Of a DNA stretch of 64,000 nucleotides, positions 34,790-45,280 are shown one piece after another (positions within the stretch are counted from its first letter, which is position 1; every line of letters starts with the position of its first letter). The notes under the pieces were generated by a model. That model was given only the letters and a program-made list of their open reading frames with translations, ran no database searches and was not told the DNA's origin. The stretch spans positions 95,618-159,617 of the forward strand of contig NZ_PVBN01000014.1 of the NCBI RefSeq assembly GCF_002968635.1, given 5' to 3'. This DNA comes from Neorhizobium alkalisoli. GTDB lineage: Bacteria; Pseudomonadota; Alphaproteobacteria; Rhizobiales; Rhizobiaceae. Position numbers and translations under genes: made by a program.

Positions 34790-36385
34790 CTATCGATTAT
34801 CCGCCAAAATCATCTCCGCCGCCTTCTCCGCGATCATGATCGTCGGCGAATTGGTGTTGCCGGAGGTTATATTGGGCATGATCGAGGCATCGGCGATACG
34901 CAATTTTCCGAGCGCCCGCATTTTCAATCGCGGATCAACGACGCTGTCCGGATCGGCGCCCATGCGGGCCGTGCCGACCGGATGGAAGATGGTCGTGCCG
35001 ATATCGCCGGCGGCCCTTTCGAGGTCTGCCTCCGTCTCATAGCTCGGGCCGGGCTTGTATTCTTCCGGATGATAGCGCGCAAAAGCCGGTTTGCGGACGA
35101 TCTCGCGGGTAATCCGTATCGATCGGACGGCGACATCCCGGTCGGCGGGTGCGGAGAGGTAGTTCGGATGGATCCCCGGAGCCGCGGCGAAATCCGGGCT
35201 TTTCAGATGCACCGAGCCGCGGCTTTCAGGTCTGAGGTTGCAGACGCTCGCGGTCATCGCCGGGAACATGTGAACCGGATCGCCGAACTTGTCGAGCGAG
35301 ACGGGCTGCACGTGATATTCGAGGTCCGCGGTTTCCTTGTCCGGCCCAGACTTGGTGAAGATGCCGAGCTGGCTCGGTGCCATGGACATCGGTCCGGAAC
35401 GCTTGAGCGCATATTCCAGCCCGATCGCCGCCTTGCCGATCAGGCTCGATGCCTTTTCGTTGAGTGTCGGAACGCCGGTCACCTTGTAGACCATGCGGAG
35501 CTGCAGGTGGTCCTGCAGGTTCTCGCCGACACCCTTGACCTCCTTGACCACCTCGACACCCGCATTTTGCAGAACGTCGCCGCGACCGACGCCAGAGAGC
35601 TCGAGGATATGCGGTGTGCCGATCGCACCGGCGCTCAGCACCGTTTCCCGTCGCGCACAGGCCTTCTTCGTGACCCCGTCGTGCTGGAATTCGACGCCCC
35701 TGACCTCGCCGTTCTCGATGATCAGCCGCCGTACATGCGCCTTGGTGAGCACCGTGAGGTTCGGCCGCTTCATCGCCGGGCGCAGAAAGGCCTTGGACGA
35801 ATTCCAGCGGATGCCGGAGCGCTGGTTGACGTCGAAATAGCTCGATCCTTCGTTGTCGCCGCGGTTGAAATCGCCGATGATGGGTATACCGGCCTCTTCC
35901 GCCGCCTTCTGGAAGGCGTCGAGCACCGCCCAGCGAACACGCGATTTCTCGATCCGCCATTCGCCGCCGACGCCGTGCATGTCATCGGCGCCCCGGTAGA
36001 AGTCCTGGCTCTTCTTGAAGACCGGCAGCACGTCGTCCCAGCCCCAGCCGGTGCAGCCCATCTGCCGCCAGAGGTCGTAGTCGCGCGCCTGGCCGCGCAT
36101 GTAGATCATGCCGTTGATCGAGGAGCAGCCGCCGAGGATCTTGCCGCGCGGATAGGAAAGCGAACGGCCGTTCAGCCCTTCCTCTTTCTCGGTCGTGAAA
36201 CACCAGTCGGTGCGCGGGTTGTTGATGCAGTAGAGGTAACCGACGGGGATATGCACCCAGTGATAGTTGTCGTTGCCGCCCGCTTCCAGGATCAGGACGC
36301 GGTTGCCGGGGTCCTTCGACAACCGGTTGGCCAGAACGCATCCGGCGCTGCCGGCGCCAATGATGATGTAGTCGTAATGTTCCAT
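34790..36385 (-). CDS. GMC-family FAD oxidoreductase (choline/alcohol dehydrogenase-like)
   Basis: 531 aa. The FAD-binding YIIIGAGSAGCVLANRLS is at the N-terminus; PRGKILGGCSSINGMIYMRG and LSAGAIGTPHILELSGVGRG are GMC signatures 1 and 2; HPVGTARMG and the terminal NITSGNTNSPTIMIAEKAAE hold the catalytic His/Asn pair. ATG 36385 (MEHYDYIII) is the natural start; a longer frame overlaps livM. It lies 13 bases after livM, so it is the last gene of the Liv-type operon and probably oxidises the imported alcohol, amino alcohol or related compound. Choline is possible but unproven. Confidence 0.88.
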   Translation of the reverse strand: MEHYDYIIIGAGSAGCVLANRLSKDPGNRVLILEAGGNDNYHWVHIPVGYLYCINNPRTDWCFTTEKEEGLNGRSLSYPRGKILGGCSSINGMIYMRGQARDYDLWRQMGCTGWGWDDVLPVFKKSQDFYRGADDMHGVGGEWRIEKSRVRWAVLDAFQKAAEEAGIPIIGDFNRGDNEGSSYFDVNQRSGIRWNSSKAFLRPAMKRPNLTVLTKAHVRRLIIENGEVRGVEFQHDGVTKKACARRETVLSAGAIGTPHILELSGVGRGDVLQNAGVEVVKEVKGVGENLQDHLQLRMVYKVTGVPTLNEKASSLIGKAAIGLEYALKRSGPMSMAPSQLGIFTKSGPDKETADLEYHVQPVSLDKFGDPVHMFPAMTASVCNLRPESRGSVHLKSPDFAAAPGIHPNYLSAPADRDVAVRSIRITREIVRKPAFARYHPEEYKPGPSYETEADLERAAGDIGTTIFHPVGTARMGADPDSVVDPRLKMRALGKLRIADASIMPNITSGNTNSPTIMIAEKAAEMILADNR

Positions 36386-36398
36386 CGCGTGTGACCGT

Positions 36399-37397
36399 TC
36401 AGCGCCGATGCTCGAAGCCGAGCTTCCGGCCGAGCCGGGAGGCATAGAATTCTCCGATAATGCCCCGCCGGAACAGGAGGACACAGACCATGAAGACGAC
36501 GCCGGTGATGATCGTCACCGGGAAATCCGACGTCGCCAGATAGTTCTGCAGCGTCACCACCAGACCGGCGCCGAAGATCGGGCCGATCAGCGTGCCGATG
36601 CCGCCGAGAAGCGTCATCAGGATCACTTCGCCCGACATCTGCCAGGCGACGTCGGTGAGCGTGGCGAACTGGAAAACCAGCGCCTTGACGCCACCGGCAA
36701 GACCCGCGAGCGCCGCCGACATTACGAATGCGCCGAGCTTGTAGCGAGCGACGGAATAACCGAGCGAGGTGGCCCGCGCTTCGTTCTCGCGAATTGATTT
36801 CAGGATCATCCCGAACGGCGAATTGATGAAGCGCCAGATGATCACCATGCCGATCAGGAACACCGCCAGCACGAAATAATACATATTGGTCGACTGGCTG
36901 AGGTCGATGAAGCCGAAGAGATGGCCGCGAGGCACCGACTGGATGCCGTCCTCGCCCTCTGTGAATTCCGCCTGCAGGCAGAAGAAGAAGAACATCTGAG
37001 ACAGCGCAAGCGTGATCATTGCGAAATAGATGCCCTGCCGGCGGATCGCCACATAGCCCATGACGAGGCCGAGCAACGCGGCACCGACGACGCCGGTCAA
37101 GACGCCGAGTTCAGGCGGGAAACCCCACTCCTTCACCACATGGGCCGTGAAATAGGCCGCGCCTCCGAAGAAGGTCGCATGGCCAAAGGACAAGAGCCCG
37201 GTATAGCCGAGCAGCAGGTTGAAGGCGCAGGCGAAGAGCGCGAAGCACAGGAGCTTCATCAGGAAGATCGGGTAGAAGAACAGCGGCGCCAGAACCAGCA
37301 GGATCAACCCCGCGGTGAGGAAGATCGCATAGGTCATCGACGCGGTGGCCGACCGTTCGGCACGCGGCTTGGCTGCGGTATGGGTCATGTCGCTCAT
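36399..37397 (-). CDS. livM: Branched-chain amino acid-type ABC permease LivM
   Basis: 332 aa. LLLGYTGLLSFGHATFFGGA is the LivM hallmark, followed by SIRENEARATSLGYSVARYK (coupling loop) and TLLGGIGTLIGPIFGAGLV. ATG 37397 starts one base after the livH stop; an ATG at 37406 would overlap it by eight bases. Inner-membrane subunit; the ligand is not necessarily a branched-chain amino acid. Confidence 0.92.
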   Translation of the reverse strand: MSDMTHTAAKPRAERSATASMTYAIFLTAGLILLVLAPLFFYPIFLMKLLCFALFACAFNLLLGYTGLLSFGHATFFGGAAYFTAHVVKEWGFPPELGVLTGVVGAALLGLVMGYVAIRRQGIYFAMITLALSQMFFFFCLQAEFTEGEDGIQSVPRGHLFGFIDLSQSTNMYYFVLAVFLIGMVIIWRFINSPFGMILKSIRENEARATSLGYSVARYKLGAFVMSAALAGLAGGVKALVFQFATLTDVAWQMSGEVILMTLLGGIGTLIGPIFGAGLVVTLQNYLATSDFPVTIITGVVFMVCVLLFRRGIIGEFYASRLGRKLGFEHRR

Positions 37398-37398
37398 C

Positions 37399-38286
37399 TT
37401 ACGCATCCCGTCCGAAGAGGCCGGCGGGCCTCAGGAGAAGCACGATCGCCATGATCACGAAGATCACGATATTCGAGGCTTCCGGGTAAAATACCTTGGT
37501 GAGGCCCTCGGCTATGCCGAGCATGTAGCCGGTGACGATCGCGCCCATGATCGATCCCATACCGCCGACCACGACCACCGCGAAGACGACGATGATGATG
37601 TTCGAGCCCATCAGCGGCGAGACCTGGTAGATGGGTGCCGCAAGCACGCCGGCGAAAGCCGCAAGGCCTGCCCCGATCCCGTAGGTCAGCGTCAGGAGCA
37701 CCGGCACGTTGACGCCGAAGGCCTGCACGAGAACAGGATTTTCCGTGGCGGCCCGCAGGTAGGAACCGAGCTTGGTCTTCTCGATCAGCAACCATGTGCC
37801 GATACAGGCGACAAGCGAGACGACCACCACCCAGCCGCGATAGATCGGCAGGAACATGAAACCTAAGTTGGTGCCGCCCGCAAGCTGCGTCGGCACCGCA
37901 TAGGGTTGGCCGGACGAACCGTAGAGATACCGGAACGTGCCCTCGATCGTCAGCGCCAGGCCGAAGGTGAAAAGCAGGCCATAGAGCGGATCGAGATTGT
38001 AGAGGCGGGACAGCATGGTGCGTTCGATGAACGCGCCGAACAGCCCGACGACGATCGGCCCGAGGATCAGTGCAAACCAGTAGCTGATACCGAAATACTG
38101 CAGCATCAGCATCGCCGCGAAGGCGCCGAGCATATATTGCGCGCCGTGGGCGAAGTTGATGACGCGCAACAGCCCGAAGATGACCGCGAGGCCGAGGCTG
38201 AGCAGCGCATAAAAGGAGCCGTTGATCAGGCCGATCAAGAGCTGCCCGAGAAATGCCTGGAGCGGGATTCCGAAAATCATGGTCAT
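37399..38286 (-). CDS. livH: Branched-chain amino acid-type ABC permease LivH
   Basis: 295 aa. QLLIGLINGSFYALLSLGLA at the N-terminus and VVVGGMGSIMGAIVTGYMLG near the end are LivH signatures. ATG 38286 (MTMIFGIPLQ) follows the livF stop by seven bases. Confidence 0.92.
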   Translation of the reverse strand: MTMIFGIPLQAFLGQLLIGLINGSFYALLSLGLAVIFGLLRVINFAHGAQYMLGAFAAMLMLQYFGISYWFALILGPIVVGLFGAFIERTMLSRLYNLDPLYGLLFTFGLALTIEGTFRYLYGSSGQPYAVPTQLAGGTNLGFMFLPIYRGWVVVVSLVACIGTWLLIEKTKLGSYLRAATENPVLVQAFGVNVPVLLTLTYGIGAGLAAFAGVLAAPIYQVSPLMGSNIIIVVFAVVVVGGMGSIMGAIVTGYMLGIAEGLTKVFYPEASNIVIFVIMAIVLLLRPAGLFGRDA

Positions 38287-38293
38287 GACGCGA

Positions 38294-38991
<698 letters not shown>

Positions 38992-38995
<4 letters not shown>

Positions 38996-39774
38996 GCGTC
39001 CTCCGAACCCATATAGGCGAGCCGCACGCGTTCGTCCTGGCTGACCGTGGCATAGTCGCCCTCGGCGAGGATTTCGCCGCGCTGGAGCACGGTGACGTGG
39101 TGGCAGATGTCGGCGACGACGGAGAGATTGTGCTCAACCATCAACACGGCGCGGGTCTTTGCGACCTCGCGGATGATGTTGGAAACGGTGCCGATATCCT
39201 CCTGCCCCATGCCGGCCATCGGCTCGTCGAGCAGCAGGACCTTCGGATCGAGCGCCAGCGTGGTGGCGATCTCCAGCACCCGCTTGCGGCCATAGGAAAG
39301 GTCGGCGGCAAGCGCATCCCGCTCGCGCTTCAGTCCGACCGCCTCGATCAATTCGTCGGCCCGTGCGTTCAGCCGGTCAAGCGACGACATCGGCAACCAG
39401 AACTGCGTGGCGAGACCGTTCGGCCGCTGCAGCGCGACACGGACATTGTCGAGCACGGTCAGATGCGGAAAGACTGCCGAGATCTGGAAGGAGCGTACGA
39501 GGCCCATGCGGGCCACCTTGTCGGGCGCGGTTTTCGTAATGTCGGTGCCGAGCAGCGTGATCGAGCCTGCCGTCGGCTGCAGGAACTTGGTGAGCAGGTT
39601 GAAGACGGTCGTCTTGCCCGCCCCGTTCGGACCGATCAGCGCATGGACGCGCGCGTGCTCCACGTCGAGGTCGACATTCTTCACCGCTGCAAAAGCGCCG
39701 AAGTGTTTCGTGAGGCCGCGGGCGGAAAGCACCACCCGCGGCTCCTCATGCGTTGCTGTCGCGGAAACCGCCAT
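38992..39774 (-). CDS. livG: Branched-chain amino acid-type ABC ATP-binding protein LivG
   Basis: 260 aa with LTKHFGAFAAVKNVDLDV, Walker A GPNGAGKTTVFNLLT, signature LSYGRKRVLEIATTL, Walker B VLLLDEPMAGMGQEDI and the LivG tail. ATG 39774 overlaps the SBP stop by one base (TAATG); the frame upstream of it lies inside the SBP gene and is not coding. Confidence 0.94.
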
Positions 39775-40976
39775 TACTTCACCAGCTCGCAGCCGCTCTT
39801 TGCAGGATCCATGTAGGCTTCCTTGCCGGGAATGGTAGCGAGAACGTTGAAGTAATCCCACGGCTCCTTGCTGTCGGCCGGCTTCTTGACCTGCAGCAGG
39901 TACATGTCGTGGATCATGCGGCCGTTCTTGGCGACCGTCCCGTTGCGGGCGAAGAAATCGTCGATCGGCAGTTCATGAAGCGTCTTGGCAACGGCGTCCG
40001 TATCGTCGGTGCCCGCCTTCTGGATTGCCTTCAGATACTGTGACACCGCCGAGTAGGTGCCGCTGTGGACCATGTTCGGCATCCTTTTGGTGCGGGCGAA
40101 GAACTTCTTGGCGAATTCGCGGCTCTTGTCGTCAAGGTTCCAGTAATAGCCTTCCGTCAGCGTCAGTCCCTGTGCGGCTTCGAGCCCGAGGCCATGCACT
40201 TCGGCGAGCGTGAAGAGGAGCGCCGCAAGACTCTGCCCACCCTGCACGATACCGAATTCGGCCGCCTGCTTGATGGCGTTCGCCGTGTCGAGACCGGCAT
40301 TGGCAAGCCCGATGACCTTGGCGCCGGAAGACTGCGCCTGCAGAAGGAACGAGGAGAAGTCGGTGCTCGCCAGCGGATGGCGGACCGCGCCGACGACCTT
40401 GCCGCCGCTCGACTTGACGAAATCGCTGGTCTGCTGTTCCAGCGAATAACCGAAGGCGTAGTCGGCGGTCAGGAAGAACCAGCTGTCGCCGCCCTGCTTG
40501 ACGAGCGCGCCGCCGGTGCCGACTGCAAGAGCGTGGGTGTCATAGGCCCAATGGAAGCCATAGGGGCTGCAGGCCTTGCCGGTAAGGTCGGTGGTCGCAG
40601 CGCCGGTGACGATGTTGACCTTTTTCTTTTCCTTGCCGATCGCCTGCACGGCGAGCGCGACCGACGAGGTGGTCAGTTCCATGATCGCATCGACCTGCTG
40701 GGTATCGTACCACTGGCGGGCGATGTTGGAGGCGATGTCAGGCTTGTTCTGATGGTCAGCGTCGACGATTTCGACCGGCACCCCAAGCACCTTTCCGCCG
40801 AAATCCTCGACCGCCATCTTCGCGGCTTCGACGGACGACTTGCCGCCGAAATCCGCGTAGACGCCCGATTGGTCGTTCAGGATGCCGATCTTGACCTTGC
40901 CGTCGGATGCGCTTTGGGCAAAGGCCGCGCTGCTTGCCAGAAAAACCGCCAGGGACGTCAGGATTGTCTTTCGCAT
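39774..40976 (-). CDS. Leucine/amide-type periplasmic binding protein (LivJ-like)
   Basis: 400 aa with signal peptide MRKTILTSLAVFLASSAAFA. The mature chain begins KVKIGILNDQSGVYADFGGK, the type I periplasmic fold of ABC transporter family 4. It is the first gene of the SBP-livG-livF-livH-livM-GMC operon. Ligand unknown; a GMC oxidoreductase gene in the operon hints at an alcohol-bearing solute. Confidence 0.92.
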   Translation of the reverse strand: MRKTILTSLAVFLASSAAFAQSASDGKVKIGILNDQSGVYADFGGKSSVEAAKMAVEDFGGKVLGVPVEIVDADHQNKPDIASNIARQWYDTQQVDAIMELTTSSVALAVQAIGKEKKKVNIVTGAATTDLTGKACSPYGFHWAYDTHALAVGTGGALVKQGGDSWFFLTADYAFGYSLEQQTSDFVKSSGGKVVGAVRHPLASTDFSSFLLQAQSSGAKVIGLANAGLDTANAIKQAAEFGIVQGGQSLAALLFTLAEVHGLGLEAAQGLTLTEGYYWNLDDKSREFAKKFFARTKRMPNMVHSGTYSAVSQYLKAIQKAGTDDTDAVAKTLHELPIDDFFARNGTVAKNGRMIHDMYLLQVKKPADSKEPWDYFNVLATIPGKEAYMDPAKSGCELVK

Positions 40977-41116
40977 GATTTCTCCTCCCAGAGATGCCAG
41001 AGTGCGAGTCTGTTCAAAATTGGTGAGCCACTCTCCTCAAAGCAGCCGATCCCAAGTTCATGCTTTAGTAAAACTGCCATTGACGCAAGCAGGAACATAA
41101 AATTAATTGCAAACAG

Positions 41117-41140
41117 CATCTGTGCATTTTTGAACAGATG
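41117..41140. promoter_or_regulatory. Probable LysR-type operator
   Basis: CATCTGT (41117-41123) and ACAGATG (41134-41140) are a perfect inverted repeat around ten bases, ending 14 bases before the LysR ATG. TCTGTTCAAAA at 41009-41019 and its exact inverse TTTTGAACAGA at 41128-41138 flank the divergent promoter region, so two half-sites at a distance may allow DNA looping between regulator and Liv operon. Confidence 0.6.
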
Positions 41141-41154
41141 GATTGAGGGGGATC

Positions 41155-42144
41155 ATGACCGGCAATCCGAACTTCACCTGGGACGACCTGCAATATTTCC
41201 TGGCGGTGGCCCGCACCGGCCAGCTCTCGACGGCCGCCCGGCAATTGCGAACCAGCCATGCGACCGTCTCCCGCCGCATCGACCGGCTGGAGTTTTCGCT
41301 CAAGGTGAAGCTCTTTGAACGCAATCCGCGCGGCTATGTTCTGACCGCGCTTGGCCAGCGCTTCATCGAGGCGGCGGAGCGGATCGAGGCGGAGGCCGAT
41401 CGGCTGGCTGCGGATATAACCTCAGGCACGACTGCCCAGCGGGGCGTGGTGCGCCTCAGCGCACCGGAAGGTTTTGCGAACTTCTTCTTTGCCGACAAGA
41501 TTCGCAGCTTCTGCGACAGCCACCCGAACATTTCGCTCGAACTGGTGACGATCCAGCAGATCATGTCGCTATCGCGCAAGGAGGCGGATATCGCCGTCTC
41601 GCTCGACCCGCCCAAGGAAGGCCCCTATCTCACCGAGAAGCTGACCGACTATAATTTGAACGTCTACGGATCGAAATCCTACCTCGCCAAGGCGGGCCCG
41701 ATCCGCAGCCGCGAGGACCTGCTCGAGCATCCCTTCATCGGTTACATCGAGGATATGATCTTCGTTCCCGGCCTGGATTATCTCGGCGACGTTCACCCGG
41801 GTATCAAGGCGCGGTTCCAGAGCTCGAGCATCTTCGCCCAGATGACGGCCACCTTAAACGGGCTCGGGCTTTGCGTGCTGCCGCATTTCATCACCCGCAC
41901 GCAGCCGGATCTGCAGATCGTCCTGCCGGACGAGGTGGAACTGCGGCGCAACTATTGGCTCGTCTGCCACCGGGACCTGAGCCACATACCGCGGGTGCGC
42001 ATGGTGACGGACTACATCTTCGACGCGGTCAAACACAATCAAAACGCCTTCCTCCGGGGATTCCGGGCCCCGGAGGAAGGCGGGCGACATTATTCGGCTG
42101 CCATGGGCAGGGGTGTTTCACGGTTGCCGAACAGGTCGCCTTGA
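41155..42144 (+). CDS. LysR-family transcriptional regulator
   Basis: 329 aa. FTWDDLQYFLAVARTGQLST, then RQLRTSHATVSRRIDRLEFS is the HTH; the effector domain follows. ATG 41155 is chosen over TTG 41143 because AGGGGG lies five bases upstream. It is divergent from the Liv-type operon, its probable target. The last 18 codons overlap the 3' end of the convergent RND pump gene (42090-42144); the tail beyond FRAPEEGG may be non-conserved. Confidence 0.9.
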   Translation: MTGNPNFTWDDLQYFLAVARTGQLSTAARQLRTSHATVSRRIDRLEFSLKVKLFERNPRGYVLTALGQRFIEAAERIEAEADRLAADITSGTTAQRGVVRLSAPEGFANFFFADKIRSFCDSHPNISLELVTIQQIMSLSRKEADIAVSLDPPKEGPYLTEKLTDYNLNVYGSKSYLAKAGPIRSREDLLEHPFIGYIEDMIFVPGLDYLGDVHPGIKARFQSSSIFAQMTATLNGLGLCVLPHFITRTQPDLQIVLPDEVELRRNYWLVCHRDLSHIPRVRMVTDYIFDAVKHNQNAFLRGFRAPEEGGRHYSAAMGRGVSRLPNRSP

Positions 42145-45100
42145 TTGACCGACTGGCGGTCATCTCTATCGTCTTCCTTCTTCTTGCGCTCGCGACCGAA
42201 GAAGAGCGCATAGCCGGCGGGCAGCACGAGGATCGTCAGCACCGTCGCAACGAGAATGCCGCCCATCATGGCGTAGGCCAGCGGTCCCCAGAACAGGCCG
42301 CGCGAGATCGGGATCAATGCCAGCACTGCGGTCAGTGCCGTCAGCATGATCGGGCGGAACCGGCGGACGGCCGAGCCGACGATCGCTTCCGCCCGGTCCA
42401 TGCCGGCGGCGATATCCTGATCGATCTGGTCGATGAGAATGATCGAGTTGCGGATGATGATGCCGAGCAGCGCGATCACCCCGAGAATGGCGACGAAGCC
42501 GAAGGGCGCACCCGTTATCAACAGCGCCATGGCGGCGCCGATGATGCCGAGCGGGCCTGTCGCCAGCACCAGCATGGCCTTGCCGAAATGCTGCAGCTGG
42601 ACCATCAGGAGAAGCAGGATGACGAGCAGCATGATCGGCGCCTTGGCGGCGATCGACGCCTGGCTTTCGGCAGAATCTTCCGCCCCGCCCTGGATCTCGA
42701 TCTTGTAGCCCGCCGGCAGGTTGGCGCGCAGATCGGCCATGCTGTTGTAGAGGTTGAGGGAGACCTGGGTGGGCTCGATGCCATCCGGCAGCGTCGCCTT
42801 GACCGTGATCGTCGGCAGGCGGTCGCGGCGCCATTCGATACCCTGTTCGAGGACGGGCACGACCTTGGCCACCTGCGAGACCGGCACGAAGCCGCCGAAA
42901 TCGGTCGGCACATAGACCGACTGCACGGCCGAAAGCAGATTGCGGGTCGCTTCCGGTTCACGCACGACGATCGAAACCGTTTCCTCGCCGTCGCGGAAGT
43001 CGCTGATCGGTGCGCCTGATGCGGATGCCTGCAGCATCTGGCGGACACGCTGGGAGGTAACGCCGAGTGCGCGGGCGCGGTCCTGGTCGATGACCAGTTT
43101 CATCGCCGGAACCGGCTCCAGCCAGTCGTCGTGGATCGCGCCGAACAGCGGCTGCTGCTGGTAGCGTTCCTTGACGAGATCGGCAATGCGGCGAACCTCG
43201 GCTCTGTCGGGGCCGACGACGCGCATCTGCACGGGCCAGCCGGTCGGCGGGCCGAGGAAGAGACGGTCGACCTTGCCGCGCACGGTCGGGAAATCCTTCG
43301 CGAGAATATCCCTGAGCTTGACGATCAGCCGTTCGCGCTCGTCGACACCCTTCGACATGATCAGGAGCTGCGCGTAGTTCGGGTTGCGGAGCTGCTGGTC
43401 GAGCGGCAGGAAGAAGCGCGGCGCGCCCTCGCCGATGAAAGTTGCGACGAAGGTCTTGTCCTGGTCGGGGAGGATCTTGCTTTCCAGCGCCTTGGCCTGG
43501 CGCTCCACCTCCTCGATAGCGGTGCCTTCCGGCAGCCACATGTCGACCAGGATTTCCGGCCGCGACGACTGCGGGAAGAAGCTCTGCGGTATGAACTGGA
43601 AGGACCAGAGACTTCCGAAGAAAGCGCCGATCGTCAGGAGGAGGACAATGATCCGGTGCCGAACGGCCCAGCCCACCGTGGCACGAAGCCGCCGGTAGAA
43701 ACGCGTGTCGTAAGGATCGTGATGGGTGCCGGCATGCGCCCTCTGCTTCAGGATCATGTATCCTAGCCACGGCGTGAAATAGACGGCCACGAACCACGAC
43801 ACGACGAGCGCGATACCGACGACGAAGAACAGCGAGCGGACATATTCACCGGCGGTCGACTCCGCGAAACCGACCGGTATGAAGCCGGCGGTGGTGATCA
43901 GCGTGCCGGTCAGCATCGGGAAGGCAGTCGAGGAATAGGCGAAGCTTGCGGCATCGATGCGATGCAGCCCCTCCTCCAGCTTGCGCTCCATCATCTCGAC
44001 GACGATCATCGCATCGTCGACGAGCAGGCCGAGCGCGATGATCAAGGCGCCGAGCGAAATGCGCTGCAGCTCGATACCCATGTAATACATGATCGCAAGC
44101 GTGGCCGCGAGCACCAGCGGGATGGCGATCGCAATCACGATGCCCGAGCGCCAGCCGATCGAGATCAGCGAAACGACGAGCACGATGACAAGAGCTTCCA
44201 GGAGCGCCGTGGTAAACTCGCTGACCGCTTCGGTGACCACTTCCGGCTGGTTCGCCACCTGGTGGACCGAGACGCCGACCGGCAGCGTCTGCTCGAAGCG
44301 CTGATAAGCCGCTTCCAGTTCGTGGCCGACATCCGTCACCTTGAAACCCTTGGCCATGACGACGCCGACCTGGACGCTGTCCTGACCGTCGAAGCGGAAC
44401 TTGCGCTGGAAGGGATCTTCGAGGCCTTGCCTGACGGTGGCGATATCGCCAAGCCGGATCACCTGATCGCCGGCGCGCAGCCGCAGTTCGCGAATGTCTT
44501 CCGGCGTCGTGACGTCGCCTTCGACCGAAATCCGCACGGAATGGTCATCAGTCTCGATGCTGCCGGCGGGATCGACATCGTTCTGACCGGAAAGCGCGTC
44601 GCGAATGTTGAGAACGGTCAGACCGCGCTCCGCAAGAGCCTTGGACGAGACGTCGATGAAGATCTTCTGCGGCTGATCGCCGAGGATGACGGCCTTTTCC
44701 ACGCCTGGCGTCGCCAGCAGGATGTCGCGCGCCTGGATCGCGAACTGCTTGAGTTCGGGAAAGCTGTAGCCTTCGCCGGTAATGGCGTGCAGCGTGATGA
44801 ACGTGTCACCGAACTCGTCGTTGAAATAGGGGCCGAGCAAGCCGGATGGCAGCTCCTGCCTGATGTCGCCGATCTTCTTGCGCACCTGATAGAAGGCGTC
44901 GGCGACTTCTTCGCCATCGGTATCGCCCTTGATCTGGATGGTGGTGATGGCAAAGCCGGCGCGGGTGTAGGAGCGCACGAAATCGAGATGCGGCGTCTCC
45001 TGCAGCTTGCGCTCGATCTTGTTGACCACCTGGTTCTGCATCTCGTCGATCGAGGCGCCGGGCCAGACGGTCTGCACGACCATGACACGGAAGGTGAAAT

Positions 45101-45257
45101 CCGGGTCTTCCTTCTGACCCATGTTCATGATGCCGAGCGCGCCCATGACGATGATGAGGCCGAACAGGAAACGCGCAATGCTGGGATGGGCGATCGCCCA
45201 GCGGGACAGGTTGAAGGAGGCTTTTTCCGACGGATCGGCCTGATGCGGGGAACTCAT
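42090..45257 (-). CDS. RND-family multidrug efflux transporter, inner-membrane pump
   Basis: 1055 aa AcrB/MexB-type proton antiporter. ARFLFGLIIVMGALGIMNMG is the first membrane helix; a large periplasmic porter domain follows; LGALIIALGLLVDDAMIVVE carries the paired aspartates of the proton relay in the fourth helix; a second porter domain and the MLTALTAVLALIPISRG helix complete the duplicated fold. It lies 23 bases after the adaptor gene. No TolC-like outer-membrane gene is present nearby, so it presumably uses one encoded elsewhere. Substrates unknown. Confidence 0.93.
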   Translation of the reverse strand: MSSPHQADPSEKASFNLSRWAIAHPSIARFLFGLIIVMGALGIMNMGQKEDPDFTFRVMVVQTVWPGASIDEMQNQVVNKIERKLQETPHLDFVRSYTRAGFAITTIQIKGDTDGEEVADAFYQVRKKIGDIRQELPSGLLGPYFNDEFGDTFITLHAITGEGYSFPELKQFAIQARDILLATPGVEKAVILGDQPQKIFIDVSSKALAERGLTVLNIRDALSGQNDVDPAGSIETDDHSVRISVEGDVTTPEDIRELRLRAGDQVIRLGDIATVRQGLEDPFQRKFRFDGQDSVQVGVVMAKGFKVTDVGHELEAAYQRFEQTLPVGVSVHQVANQPEVVTEAVSEFTTALLEALVIVLVVSLISIGWRSGIVIAIAIPLVLAATLAIMYYMGIELQRISLGALIIALGLLVDDAMIVVEMMERKLEEGLHRIDAASFAYSSTAFPMLTGTLITTAGFIPVGFAESTAGEYVRSLFFVVGIALVVSWFVAVYFTPWLGYMILKQRAHAGTHHDPYDTRFYRRLRATVGWAVRHRIIVLLLTIGAFFGSLWSFQFIPQSFFPQSSRPEILVDMWLPEGTAIEEVERQAKALESKILPDQDKTFVATFIGEGAPRFFLPLDQQLRNPNYAQLLIMSKGVDERERLIVKLRDILAKDFPTVRGKVDRLFLGPPTGWPVQMRVVGPDRAEVRRIADLVKERYQQQPLFGAIHDDWLEPVPAMKLVIDQDRARALGVTSQRVRQMLQASASGAPISDFRDGEETVSIVVREPEATRNLLSAVQSVYVPTDFGGFVPVSQVAKVVPVLEQGIEWRRDRLPTITVKATLPDGIEPTQVSLNLYNSMADLRANLPAGYKIEIQGGAEDSAESQASIAAKAPIMLLVILLLLMVQLQHFGKAMLVLATGPLGIIGAAMALLITGAPFGFVAILGVIALLGIIIRNSIILIDQIDQDIAAGMDRAEAIVGSAVRRFRPIMLTALTAVLALIPISRGLFWGPLAYAMMGGILVATVLTILVLPAGYALFFGRERKKKEDDRDDRQSVNQGDLFGNRETPLPMAAE

Positions 45258-45280
45258 GGTCGTGGTCCTTGAAACGGAAA

